From an uncultured bacterium (GTDB lineage: Bacteria; Bacillota; Clostridia; Lachnospirales; Lachnospiraceae), in contig CAJMSZ010000017.1 of the NCBI GenBank assembly GCA_905216215.1, forward strand, positions 1 through 46,062: a stretch of DNA of 46,062 bases, in the 5' to 3' direction. Below, one piece after another: positions 31,669 through 39,881 of this stretch; within the stretch, counting starts at the first letter, position 1, and the number at the start of each line of letters is the position of its first letter. The notes beneath the pieces are model-generated. The model was not told the DNA's origin. It saw nothing but the letters and a program-made list of their open reading frames with translations, and searched no databases. Both the position numbers and the translations under genes were made by a program.

Positions 31669-31698
31669 CAGGGGATGCAGCAAGCACCGCATCCCCTG
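31669..31698. other. Hairpin between small ORF and gene fragment
   Basis: CAGGGGATGC pairs perfectly with GCATCCCCTG around a 10-nt loop. No clear T run on either side, so it is a weak terminator at best. Confidence 0.5.
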
Positions 31699-31759
31699 TA
31701 TTTAGTCGCCAAACATATGGCAAAAATGATTGAATTGTCCATTTGATGGGGCAAATGTA

Positions 31760-31831
31760 TTAGCATCCGATACGAAAGATATTGCAAATTGCATTAAATA
31801 ACTCGGAACAGCTATTAAAGTTAAAACACAT
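31760..31831 (-). CDS. Possible 23-residue Cys-rich peptide or frameshifted small gene
   Basis: ATG 31831 stands 8 bp from a perfect AAGGAGG and opens a 23-codon frame (MCFNFNSCSELFNAICNIF then RIGC) with four cysteines. A second frame over the same DNA, shifted relative to that ATG, continues to 31702 and encodes a hydrophobic segment (VLTLIAVPSYLMQFAISFVS) followed by NTFAPSNGQFNHFCHMFGD. Either the 23-residue peptide is real, or a one-base change has broken a ~43-residue secreted peptide gene. The promoter is unclear. Confidence 0.35.
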   Translation of the reverse strand: MCFNFNSCSELFNAICNIFRIGC

Positions 31832-31942
31832 AGTTTCGTCCTCCTTATTCGTTTTCTTTTTGTGTTAGCTAAGCACAAATACAATGTAACAATTCTGTAA
31901 CATTTTTTCAACCGGTAAATAATGGATACTCCCCACCATTTC

Positions 31943-32023
31943 TTAAAAGTATTTCTTCCACAATGGTGCTTGTTCCTTTGTGTGAATGACCATAGGCTTA
32001 TCATCCACCTTTTTTATCTTCAA
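31943..32023 (-). pseudogene. 26-codon ORF like the start of a conjugative-element protein
   Basis: TTG 32023 follows AGGAGGT by 7 bp and encodes MKIKKVDDKPMVIHTKEQ, then APLWKKYF and a stop. KVDDKPMVIHTKE is, from memory, the N-terminus of a large protein carried by Tn1549-like conjugative elements of clostridia. Only the start survives here, so I read it as a relic of an excised or decayed element; a functional tiny peptide cannot be excluded. Confidence 0.45.
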
Positions 32024-32050
32024 TGTTCTCACCTCCTAGTAGACATAAAA

Positions 32051-32088
32051 ATAGCCATTACGGAAATTCTCATTCCCATAATGGCTAT
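32051..32088. terminator. Hairpin upstream of small ORFs
   Basis: ATAGCCATTA pairs perfectly with TAATGGCTAT, with an inner GGAA/TTCC. AT-rich flanks on both sides. The remaining intergenic DNA to the methylase gene (32089-32283) shows no gene. Confidence 0.55.
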
Positions 32089-32283
32089 CATAATTATTAT
32101 ATTTAATTTCCTACTTCTTTCAAAGATGGATACTGACTGTTAAAATTAGCAATACGAAAATCGAAAATGTTATTCCTTAGTTTTTAACGAAAATCAAAAA
32201 GGTTCTATTTTACATATATGTAATCGTGAAAATATCTTGTAGCTTCGTCCAAATTATGCTAACATTTACGAGAGGTGAAAACA

Positions 32284-33132
32284 ATGACAAATGTAGATGT
32301 GGACAAGGCCATAAACAGTCCCTTCAGATATGCCGGTGGGAAGTTCTATGCCAGAAAGCTCATTGCTGAGCATCTAATTGACACAACGGTCTACTGCGAA
32401 CCATTTGCCGGAGGGGCAAGTGTCTTTTTTTATAAGAAGAAAAGTGAAATTAATATTTTAAATGATTTGGATGAAGCGTTAATATTGGTTTACAAAACCA
32501 TAAGAGATTATCCACAGGAGATGATTCAACTACTGGATTCTTTTCCGGCACCAAGCAAGGAGGCCCACACCTATTATAAAAATGAATTTAAACCAAAAAA
32601 CGAATTAGAAAAGGCTGTCAGATGGTATTACCTTAACCGAATCAGCTACAGTGGTATTATGAAATTTGAAAATATGTATTTTGGCTATGGCGAAAAATAT
32701 TCTATGACACCTAAGAACTGGCCCCGCAATATTGAACGTACCAGTGCAAAGCTTCAAGGTGTAAAAATATTAAACCAGACTGCCATTGATGTCATTGATC
32801 GTTTGCCGGACGGAAGCCTTGCATTTGTAGATCCGCCATATTTCAATGCTGACCAGGACAAATTCTACACCAAACATTTCAGCAGAGAAGACCACTTACA
32901 ATTAGTAGATTGTATTAAGGATAATAAGAAACGATTAAATTTCTTCATTACATACGATAATTGTGATGAAATCAGAAAATTATATGATTTTATGCCTTTC
33001 ATGTATGACAAGGAATGGAATTATTGTATCAGCCGGACAGATGACCAAAAGCATAACAAAAAGCTGGCCGATGGCCACAAGGGAAATCGCGAAAAGGGAA
33101 AAGAGCTATTCATCCTGAATTATCAAGTATAA
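32284..33132 (+). CDS. DNA adenine methyltransferase (Dam-like, alpha class)
   Basis: 282 residues from ATG 32284 (AGAGGTG 6 bp upstream; a GTG at 32275 overlaps that site). The N-terminal SPFRYAGGK (12-20) and YCEPFAGGASVFF (37-49) form the S-adenosylmethionine site, and DPPY (183-186) is the catalytic motif of N6-adenine methylases. The target-recognition region lies between (~70-165). Length and order match the alpha class, which includes Dam and DpnII-type enzymes. It converges on an endonuclease gene, so it presumably protects host DNA. Recognition sequence not predictable by eye. Confidence 0.9.
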   Translation: MTNVDVDKAINSPFRYAGGKFYARKLIAEHLIDTTVYCEPFAGGASVFFYKKKSEINILNDLDEALILVYKTIRDYPQEMIQLLDSFPAPSKEAHTYYKNEFKPKNELEKAVRWYYLNRISYSGIMKFENMYFGYGEKYSMTPKNWPRNIERTSAKLQGVKILNQTAIDVIDRLPDGSLAFVDPPYFNADQDKFYTKHFSREDHLQLVDCIKDNKKRLNFFITYDNCDEIRKLYDFMPFMYDKEWNYCISRTDDQKHNKKLADGHKGNREKGKELFILNYQV

Positions 33133-33136
33133 CCAC

Positions 33137-33166
33137 AAAAAGTACCTTCTCAGGAAGGTACTTTTT
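33137..33166. terminator. Bidirectional terminator between methylase and endonuclease
   Basis: AAAAAGTACCTTC and GAAGGTACTTTTT form a perfect 13-bp stem with a TCAG loop. It ends both converging genes and touches the endonuclease stop. Confidence 0.92.
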
Positions 33167-33914
33167 ATCTTTTTATTCCTTGTTTTCGCTTCGCTCTGGC
33201 AAAATCCTCCAGGTAGTCCGTTATCTTTGCTATAGGTTTCCAAACAGGGTCATCCTCCAGCATAACATACGGTGTCCTGGTAATTACCCCATTTTCTGCA
33301 ATCTCATGAGAAAACGCAAAGCGCCAATCCTGAAACGCACTGTCAAACACAGACTGATACTCATTAAGACAATGATAATATGCCGTCACACGTTCCAATA
33401 CTTTTTCATTTTTTATCAATTCAAATTTTTCTGAGTAGGTAGCTCCTGCAATCACCGCATTTGACAAATTTGAGATAATGATATCAAAATCTTCCTCCAT
33501 ATACCGGTCATTCGTAGTGTCCGCTTTCGAAAGATCACTCCTTGACTTATGGCATTTGATGGTGCAATATACCTTATCCTTGTATTCCGTCCTGCGTGTT
33601 CTGGATGTTCCAACTTTCATACTGCCACGACTTGCATTTTTACATTCTACTTTTATAATCACACCCGTCCTCTGATGAGTAATAGTAACATCTTCATCAT
33701 GCATACCGCTCTGAGCATTCAGATTCAGCTTGGACACTACCCACTCATGGGGATTCAAAAGTCCTTTCAACAAATTATATACCTGATATTCCGTAGCCTT
33801 CCCACGAATCATAGGCACTACCTTTTGGTCTTCCAATATATCAAACAAAAACTCTTCTGGAATTTTATATTTGTAACAATAGCTCTGGAGCTTATCGAGC
33901 ATATCTTCATCCAT
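33165..33914 (-). CDS. Putative type II restriction endonuclease (PD-(D/E)XK fold)
   Basis: 249 residues. Residues ~40-95 fit a PD-(D/E)XK nuclease core: E42 in GKATEYQVYNLLKGLL, then D75 in GMHDEDVTITHQ, then E90-C-K92 in VIIKVECKNASRG. The remainder is basic and contains SRTRRTEYKDKVYCTIKCHK. No helicase or methylase domain. Convergent arrangement with a Dam-like methylase is typical of a compact type II system. The ATG 33914 has AAAGGTGG upstream. A broader nuclease role cannot be excluded. Confidence 0.78.
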   Translation of the reverse strand: MDEDMLDKLQSYCYKYKIPEEFLFDILEDQKVVPMIRGKATEYQVYNLLKGLLNPHEWVVSKLNLNAQSGMHDEDVTITHQRTGVIIKVECKNASRGSMKVGTSRTRRTEYKDKVYCTIKCHKSRSDLSKADTTNDRYMEEDFDIIISNLSNAVIAGATYSEKFELIKNEKVLERVTAYYHCLNEYQSVFDSAFQDWRFAFSHEIAENGVITRTPYVMLEDDPVWKPIAKITDYLEDFARAKRKQGIKR

Positions 33915-33997
33915 TCACATTGACCACCTTTGCATATTGTATTTCCTACAAACACATTATAGAAAAACTGTTCAAAAGTATCAACATAATTTTATGC

Positions 33998-34043
33998 AAA
34001 AGAGTATGTTACCTCCCAACATAGCGAGATAACATACTCTTTT
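33998..34043 (-). terminator. Terminator of LysR-Nudix-GNAT operon
   Basis: AAAAGAGTATGTTA pairs perfectly (14 bp) with TAACATACTCTTTT; it abuts the GNAT stop. Confidence 0.88.
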
Positions 34044-34526
34044 TTAGAATTCCAACCGCATCTGATACCAGACCACATTTCCATGCGTCGAATCTGAAAC
34101 ACCTTCATTTTTAAATCCAAATTTTGCATAATACGGAACCAGTCTGTCTTTACAGGTAAGCACCAGCCCTTTTCTTCCCTGCACCCTTGCATCCTCAATG
34201 GCACGCTGGATAAGCTGACCTGCATATCCATGTCTGCGATGAGATGGAATGGTATTCACCCCGAAAATCATCTGCCATGCACCATCCTCATTATGCAATT
34301 CTGCTTTTTCATACATTTCGTCTGTCAAATCCGCCTCATCTGTGACAAAGCCATCCACAAACGCAATCAGTTTTTCTCCTTCAAACATCAGCCAGAAATG
34401 ATTTCCATAATACCTTAATCGCTGCGCAAACTCCGCCTCCGTTGCAGCTTCCGCAGCCGGGAAACATTCTGCCTCCACTGCTGCTACCGCCTGCAAATCG
34501 TCCATTGTCGCTGTTCTTATCTCCAT
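34044..34526 (-). CDS. GNAT-family N-acetyltransferase
   Basis: 160 residues, a single GNAT domain. Motif A (acetyl-CoA pyrophosphate loop) is the segment SHRRHGYAGQLIQRAIEDAR near 95-114. The N-terminus RTATMDDLQAVAAVEAECFP and the C-terminal PYYAKFGFKNEG are family hallmarks. Substrate unknown; such proteins acetylate small amines or protein N-termini. Third gene of a probable LysR-Nudix-GNAT operon (8-bp gap to the Nudix gene), with GGAGAG at its start. Confidence 0.9.
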   Translation of the reverse strand: MEIRTATMDDLQAVAAVEAECFPAAEAATEAEFAQRLRYYGNHFWLMFEGEKLIAFVDGFVTDEADLTDEMYEKAELHNEDGAWQMIFGVNTIPSHRRHGYAGQLIQRAIEDARVQGRKGLVLTCKDRLVPYYAKFGFKNEGVSDSTHGNVVWYQMRLEF

Positions 34527-34534
34527 GTTCTCTC

Positions 34535-35011
34535 CTACCTCTCTGCCTTATATATTTCTGTCTTGGCTTCCACCAGCTTTTCTCCCTCATACCGAAGCTT
34601 CAGTGTAAAAAAATCTGGACTTTCTTCCAATAGATGTAAAAAAATCGTATCACCTTCCCACAGCTTTAGCTCAAAGATTTTTGATTTATCTACCCATACA
34701 AGTTCTCCCTCATTACACTCAATCAAGTCTCCACTGAACTCACTGGCTGTAAATAAATGCATGTATTCCATTTCCCACTCGTTCGACAAAAAGGTAATAA
34801 TCCCTCGGAACTGATACTTTTCTAACGTGAGTCCTGTCTCTTCCTTCACTTCTCTGAGAAGACACTCCTCCGGTGTCTCTCCTGGTTCAAACTTTCCACC
34901 TACACCAATCCATTTATCTTTATTCAAATCATTTTTCTTTTTCACACGATGAAGCATCAGATATTTTTCATCTTTTTCAATGTAACATAGCGTTGTCAGT
35001 ATTGCACTCAT
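34535..35011 (-). CDS. Nudix hydrolase (8-oxo-dGTP diphosphatase-like)
   Basis: 158 residues. A complete Nudix box, GKFEPGETPEECLLREVKEE then TGL (~39-61), fits GX5EX7REUXEEXGU. The N-terminal TTLCYIEKDEKYLMLHRVKK is typical of MutT-like enzymes that clean oxidised nucleotides. The C-terminal half (EGDTIFLHLLEESPDFF) resembles clostridial NUDIX proteins annotated as 8-oxo-dGTP diphosphatase. It lies 15 bp after the LysR gene. Confidence 0.9.
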   Translation of the reverse strand: MSAILTTLCYIEKDEKYLMLHRVKKKNDLNKDKWIGVGGKFEPGETPEECLLREVKEETGLTLEKYQFRGIITFLSNEWEMEYMHLFTASEFSGDLIECNEGELVWVDKSKIFELKLWEGDTIFLHLLEESPDFFTLKLRYEGEKLVEAKTEIYKAER

Positions 35012-35026
35012 TTTTCTCTCCTATCA

Positions 35027-35962
35027 TTATTTATTTGCTATCTTAAGAAACTCTTCCATTGCTCTGCTTATATATCTTCCCTTTTTCCAGTAGAAATGCA
35101 CCTCACGTTTATTGCCTTTTGTCGACAGTTTATAATACACTACCCCCGATTGCCTTGGTACACGCATAGCCAAGGTATCACTGACAAATGCAATGGCCAT
35201 TCCTGAATTGGCAATATTGTATGCCGTCATCTGTTGGTCAACCTCCAGCATAATCTGCGGTTCGAATTCCTGTCTCTGACAAATATGGTTTGCCCTCACG
35301 CGGGTATCATTTTCCTTTTTCAATAATACAAAAGGCTGTCCCTGAAATTCCTTAAGATTCACTTCCTTTACCGCCTCATCCAAATGTGTGCCGTTTCGAA
35401 TCATTTCCAGTGAAATCTGATATTCTCTCAATTTTTCATTAATAGCAAACTGCTCCGGCACCGCCAGCATCAGATGTTCCTCCCGAAAAGGTCTCCAGTC
35501 AAATATCTCATTATCCAGGATGCAATTATCCAAGACCATGTCAATGGTTCCGTTTCGAATAAACTGATTCAATTTTACTGTAGTTTCCTCTATTAATTCA
35601 ACCCTTATCATTGGAAATTTTTTTCCAAATTCCGATAACACCGGTGGAAGAATCAGTGAAGCAAACAAACTGCTGCCCCCAATGGTCAGACTTCCTGTCT
35701 TCAGTTCGCCCAAATCATTGATATAATTTACAAATTCATTTTTCACAGACATCATCTGTTCCACTGTCCGAATATATTGGACTCCATATTCCGTAAGCTG
35801 AAGAGGCTTCGTGCTCCTGTCAAAAATAGGATAGCCGATTTTATTCTCAATCCGCTTTACCGAAGCACTTAAAGATGGCTGTGAAATAAACAGCTCCTTT
35901 GCTGCCTTCGAAAAACTTTTCGCCTGATAAACAGCATATACATACTCCATCCCCTGAAACAT
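35027..35962 (-). CDS. LysR-family transcriptional regulator
   Basis: 311 residues. N-terminal helix-turn-helix (FSKAAKELFISQPSLSASVK, then RIENKIGYPIFDRSTKPLQL) and a C-terminal two-lobed effector domain from ~90. Divergent from aspA (300 bp apart) and upstream of the Nudix and GNAT genes. It may control aspA, its own operon or both; a LysR beside a divergent metabolic gene usually regulates it. ATG 35962 follows CGGAGGAAC. Confidence 0.92.
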   Translation of the reverse strand: MFQGMEYVYAVYQAKSFSKAAKELFISQPSLSASVKRIENKIGYPIFDRSTKPLQLTEYGVQYIRTVEQMMSVKNEFVNYINDLGELKTGSLTIGGSSLFASLILPPVLSEFGKKFPMIRVELIEETTVKLNQFIRNGTIDMVLDNCILDNEIFDWRPFREEHLMLAVPEQFAINEKLREYQISLEMIRNGTHLDEAVKEVNLKEFQGQPFVLLKKENDTRVRANHICQRQEFEPQIMLEVDQQMTAYNIANSGMAIAFVSDTLAMRVPRQSGVVYYKLSTKGNKREVHFYWKKGRYISRAMEEFLKIANK

Positions 35963-36001
35963 TTTTGTTCCTCCGTAGTTGAAATGTAACTATAATGCCT
36001 A

Positions 36002-36149
36002 CAGATTGTTCCGTGCTACGCACTTTCACAATCTGCCCCTCTATTCGCATATCGTGGGATTACATCCCACTTTTAGGCTCATATCGGGATGAGTCAAAAG
36101 GTCTTTCATTCACTTATGAGCAAGCTCATGTGAATTTAGACTTTTTGAC
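36002..36149. repeat. Hairpin-rich intergenic repeats between LysR and aspA
   Basis: Four stems in series: CAGATTGT/ACAATCTG (36002-36035), GTGGGAT-TAC-ATCCCAC followed by TTTT (36054-36074), CTCAT/ATGAG (about 36078-36093), and a ~57-nt imperfect hairpin (36093-36149) with ends GTCAAAAGGTC and GAC-TTTTTGAC. The last shares its ends with the MITE-like element at 27624. The remaining AT-rich DNA up to 36268 holds the aspA promoter region. Confidence 0.5.
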
Positions 36150-36268
36150 CTGTATTATAGTCTTTAAATTATAGTATTTATAATAATATATGTATTTGAT
36201 TATATCACATATCCTTTTTATAATAAACACAGTGTTTAAAGTTTGTTATTGTAAGGGAGATAAATAAC

Positions 36269-37714
36269 ATGTGCGTAGAAAAGAAGAATGATTATCGTAT
36301 AGAAGCCGATTCCATCGGAACCAAGGACGTTCCGGAAAACGTATATTATGGAGTCCAGTCCTTGAGAGCGGCAGAAAACTTTCACATTACCGGACTGAAC
36401 ATGCACCCGGAGATTATCAACAGTCTGGCTTATATTAAGAAAGCCTGTGCCATCACCAACTGCGAGGTGGGCCTGTTGGACAAGAAAATTGCAAATGCGA
36501 TCGTTCAGGCCTGTGATGAAATTATTGCCGGAAAATTCCATGATGATTTTATCGTAGACCCAATTCAGGGTGGTGCCGGAACTTCCCTTAACATGAATGC
36601 CAACGAAGTCATTGCCAACAGAGCCATTGAGATCCTCGGTGGCGAAAAAGGCGATTATGATATTGTACACCCCAATGACCATGTAAACTATGGACAGTCT
36701 ACCAATGATGTTATCCCCACAGCAGGAAAGATTACTTCTCTTCGTCTGCTGAAGAATTTAAAAAGTGAACTGCTCCGTCTCCACGATACACTGGAGAAAA
36801 AGGCAGAAGAATTCGACCATGTAATCAAGATGGGAAGAACCCAGATGCAGGATGCTGTTCCGATTCGTCTCGGACAGGAATTCCGTGCTTACTCTGTGGC
36901 GATTATGCGTGATATCCGACGAATGGACCTCGCTATGAATGAAATGCGGACGGTAAATATGGGCGGCACGGCTGTTGGTACTGGGATAAATGCCGATGAA
37001 ACTTACTTGAAACGGATTGTTCCAAATCTTTCCGAGGTGGCGAATATGGAGCTTGTTCAGGCATTTGACTTAATTGACTCTACCCAGAACCTTGATTCCT
37101 TTGTATCCGTTTCCGGTGCGGTAAAGGCCTGTGCGGTTACACTTTCCAAGATAGCAAACGACTTACGTCTGATGTCTTCTGGTCCAAGAGCCGGATTTGG
37201 AGAAATCAATCTCCCGGCAAGACAGAATGGTTCTTCCATCATGCCGGGTAAGGTAAATCCAGTTATTCCTGAGGTAGTGAACCAGGTGGCTTTCAATATT
37301 ATTGGAAATGATGTCACTATCACTATGGCTGCTGAAGGCGGACAGTTGGAATTAAACGCATTTGAGCCAATTATCTTCTACTGCATGTTCCAGTCTATCG
37401 ATACACTGGCTTATGCCGTGCAGACCTTTATTGACAACTGTGTATCTGGAATTACGGCAAATGAAGAAAGATGTCGCAGTCTGGTAGAAAACAGTGTGGG
37501 AATTGTCACTGCAATCTGCCCTCACGTAGGATATAAGAAATCGGCTGAGATTGCCAAAAAGGCACTTGCAACCGGACAACCGGTCCGCAATCTGATTCTT
37601 CAGGAAAATCTGATGACAGCCGAAGAATTAGACAGTATTCTTGACCCGGTACATATGACAGAGCCTGGAATCTCCAGAAAAGATATCTTATTAAAAAAGA
37701 AAAATACATTATAA
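36269..37714 (+). CDS. aspA: Aspartate ammonia-lyase
   Basis: 481 residues. Fumarase/aspartase superfamily: GGAGTSLNMNANEVIANRAI, then HPNDHVNYGQSTNDVIPTA and the signature loop GSSIMPGKVNPVIPE (catalytic Ser). The signature reads like aspartase, and length and full alignment through the C-terminal MTEPGISRKDIL fit. It converts L-aspartate to fumarate and ammonia, feeding anaerobic fumarate use. ATG 36269 follows AAGGGAGA. A divergent LysR gene may regulate it. Monocistronic, with a terminator at 37806-37839. Confidence 0.93.
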   Translation: MCVEKKNDYRIEADSIGTKDVPENVYYGVQSLRAAENFHITGLNMHPEIINSLAYIKKACAITNCEVGLLDKKIANAIVQACDEIIAGKFHDDFIVDPIQGGAGTSLNMNANEVIANRAIEILGGEKGDYDIVHPNDHVNYGQSTNDVIPTAGKITSLRLLKNLKSELLRLHDTLEKKAEEFDHVIKMGRTQMQDAVPIRLGQEFRAYSVAIMRDIRRMDLAMNEMRTVNMGGTAVGTGINADETYLKRIVPNLSEVANMELVQAFDLIDSTQNLDSFVSVSGAVKACAVTLSKIANDLRLMSSGPRAGFGEINLPARQNGSSIMPGKVNPVIPEVVNQVAFNIIGNDVTITMAAEGGQLELNAFEPIIFYCMFQSIDTLAYAVQTFIDNCVSGITANEERCRSLVENSVGIVTAICPHVGYKKSAEIAKKALATGQPVRNLILQENLMTAEELDSILDPVHMTEPGISRKDILLKKKNTL

Positions 37715-37805
37715 ATATTTTCATGAAATAATTCGACATTATCAAAATAGGAAATTTGTCTGTTGTATTTCCTATTAAACATATAGAAACTTCTTAATCA
37801 TAATG

Positions 37806-37839
37806 AAAAGGTGTGGTTCCACGTGAGCCACACCTTTTT
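37806..37839. terminator. Bidirectional terminator between aspA and deaD
   Basis: AAAAGGTGTGG pairs with CCACACCTTTTT around an 11-nt loop, with A and T tracts at the ends. Confidence 0.88.
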
Positions 37840-37861
37840 CGTTCTATCATTCTGTTAAATA

Positions 37862-39451
37862 TTATTTTCTGTTTGCAGGTTCTACCGCAACAGTCTTTCC
37901 TTTAATCTTAACATTCTTCATTGCTTTCAGCACTTCTGCGGCATATTCTCTCGGAACTTCTACAAATGTGTATTTATCATACATATCAATGGTTCCTACT
38001 ACTTTACCATTTAATCCGGTTTCTCCAGCAATGGCACCAAGAATATCTCCCGGCTTTGCTTTCTGCTTCTTTCCAATGTTAATGAAAAGACGTACCATGC
38101 CAGATTCTCCGGCTCCGGTATCACCAAAATCAAATTCTTCTTCTTTTTCAGCAGATTCATTTTGTCCGGAACACATTTTCAAAAATGCGGCTGCCATATC
38201 CATAGCTGTATAATCTGACTCATTCAGTCTTGCCTCTACTGCATTAATCATAGATGTTAAATCTTCATTCTCAATCATGTATTCAATTTCATCCAGCAGT
38301 TTTTCCATCTTTGTATTTACCACATCATTCATAGATGGAACTTTTTGTAAATAAATTTTTGTCTTACAATATCTTTGAATTTCTTTTAGCTTGTAAACTT
38401 CTTTGCCAGTTACAAAAGAAAAGGCCCTTCCTTCTCTTCCTGCACGTCCGGTTCTTCCAATACGATGTACATAGTATTCGTCATCCTGCGGAAGATCATA
38501 GTTGAATACGGCTTCTACTTCGTCAACATCAATTCCTCTTGCAGCCACATCCGTCGCAACCAGAATATCGGTCTTTCCCGAACGGAAGCCCTGCATAACA
38601 CGGTCACGCTGCTCCTGTTTCAAATCCCCATGAAGAGCTGCGGCAAAATATCCTCTGCCCAGAAGCGCCTGTACCAAAAGGTCAACCTGCTTCTTGGTAT
38701 TACAGAATACCACAGAAAGCTTTGGTGCATAAATGTCTAACAGACGTGCGAGTACTTCTTCCTTATTCTTTTCTTTTACTTCATAATAATACTGCTCAAT
38801 ATTTGGAACAGTCAGTTCCTTCTTTGTTACCTTGACAAGCTGTGCATCTTTCTGGAACTGCTTTGTGATTTCCATAATCGGCTTTGGCATTGTTGCGGAA
38901 AATAATACCGTCTGTCTCTCCTCCGGAACACTGTTCAGAATAAATTCAATATCCTCACGGAATCCCATGTTCAGCATTTCATCTGCCTCATCAAGCACCA
39001 CCGTGTGAATGTGGTCCATCTTGATTGTCTTTCTTCTCATATGGTCCATGACACGCCCCGGTGTACCGATGACGATCTGTGTACCACTTTTCAGAGAACG
39101 AATCTGCTTTACAATCTCCTGTCCACCATAAATAGGAACTAATTTAATGCCATGCATATATTTTGCAAGATTACGAATCTCATCCGCAACCTGAATTGCA
39201 AGCTCTCTTGTCGGACACAAGATGATTGCCTGAAGCTTTTTGCTTTTCGGGTCTATCTTCTCCAGAAGCGGAATACCGAACGCTGCTGTTTTTCCCGTTC
39301 CGGTCTGCGCCTGGCCGATTACATCGTGTCCCTCCTGAATCAGTGGAATTGCTTTGGACTGAATTGGCGAAGCTTCTTCAAAGCCCATATATTTTACTGC
39401 TTTCAAAATCTCACTTGAAAGCCCCATATCTTCAAATTTAATACCTTCCAT
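37862..39451 (-). CDS. deaD: DEAD-box RNA helicase with DbpA-type RNA-binding domain
   Basis: 529 residues from ATG 39451 (GAAGGAGAGACG before it). Helicase motifs in order: Q motif FEEASPIQSKAIP, AQTGTGKT, PTRELAIQ, GTPGRV, DEAD, SAT, then ATDVAARGID and HRIGRTGRAGR. After an acidic linker (~440-460) comes a C-terminal DbpA-type RNA-binding domain (MVRLFINIGKKQKAKPGDIL, then FVEVPREYA). This layout matches CsdA/DeaD and YxiN-type proteins in ribosome assembly and cold adaptation. The gene is preceded at 22 bp by a strong terminator hairpin. Confidence 0.94.
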   Translation of the reverse strand: MEGIKFEDMGLSSEILKAVKYMGFEEASPIQSKAIPLIQEGHDVIGQAQTGTGKTAAFGIPLLEKIDPKSKKLQAIILCPTRELAIQVADEIRNLAKYMHGIKLVPIYGGQEIVKQIRSLKSGTQIVIGTPGRVMDHMRRKTIKMDHIHTVVLDEADEMLNMGFREDIEFILNSVPEERQTVLFSATMPKPIMEITKQFQKDAQLVKVTKKELTVPNIEQYYYEVKEKNKEEVLARLLDIYAPKLSVVFCNTKKQVDLLVQALLGRGYFAAALHGDLKQEQRDRVMQGFRSGKTDILVATDVAARGIDVDEVEAVFNYDLPQDDEYYVHRIGRTGRAGREGRAFSFVTGKEVYKLKEIQRYCKTKIYLQKVPSMNDVVNTKMEKLLDEIEYMIENEDLTSMINAVEARLNESDYTAMDMAAAFLKMCSGQNESAEKEEEFDFGDTGAGESGMVRLFINIGKKQKAKPGDILGAIAGETGLNGKVVGTIDMYDKYTFVEVPREYAAEVLKAMKNVKIKGKTVAVEPANRK

Positions 39452-39467
39452 CGTCTCTCCTTCTCTC

Positions 39468-39505
39468 AAAAAACACTCCTTGCTTTCTCATCTGTGCAAG
39501 GAGTG
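39468..39505 (-). terminator. Terminator hairpin just upstream of deaD
   Basis: CACTCCTTGC pairs with GCAAGGAGTG (10 bp, 12-nt loop), and on the minus strand TTTTTT follows. It ends the GIY-YIG gene but lies only about 20 bp before the deaD start, so it could also act as a leader attenuator. Confidence 0.82.
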
Positions 39506-39538
39506 AAATAACATCTTTATATTTTACTAAAAACCATT

Positions 39539-39790
39539 TCAAAAGTCAATTTTCTCTTTCATTAACTTCATTTTTTCTTTCCGGCTGAGCTGCTTGATAT
39601 GATATTCCCGGCTCATTGCTTCTTCCTTTGTTTCAAATTGCTCCTGATAGACCAATTTTACCGGTCTGCGCGTCTTCGTATACTTGGCGCCTTTCCCTGC
39701 ATTGTGGGCTTCCAGACGCTTCTCTAAATTGTTGGTCCACCCGGTATATAATGTACCGTCACTACATTCTACTATGTATGTGTAGTTCAT
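39539..39790 (-). CDS. GIY-YIG nuclease-domain protein (UPF0213/YhbQ type)
   Basis: 83 residues, the usual length for this family. The GIY-YIG core is visible: YTYIVECSDGTLYTGWTNNL, then EKRLEAHNAGKGAKYTKTRR with the catalytic Arg, and the Glu in QFETKEEAMSREYHIKQLSR. The cellular role of these small nucleases is poorly known; a DNA-repair or RNA role has been proposed for the family. ATG 39790, with GGCAGGA upstream. Confidence 0.93.
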   Translation of the reverse strand: MNYTYIVECSDGTLYTGWTNNLEKRLEAHNAGKGAKYTKTRRPVKLVYQEQFETKEEAMSREYHIKQLSRKEKMKLMKEKIDF

Positions 39791-39881
39791 GTTGTTTATT
39801 CCTGCCTCTTATGATTTCCATATTATTTCCATAAATCATATACTCTTTAAGAGTCTATGTCAATCGAAGATAATCCGATAT

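Noticed and set aside
31702..32004. 100-codon minus-strand frame as one intact protein
   Set aside because: Its N-terminal half is basic, random-looking and overlaps the KVDDKPMVIHTKE frame. Only the last ~43 codons look protein-like, and they lack an in-frame start.
36236..36682. 148-codon minus-strand frame within aspA
   Set aside because: Complete overlap with a well-supported aspartase; no ribosome site and no sensible composition.
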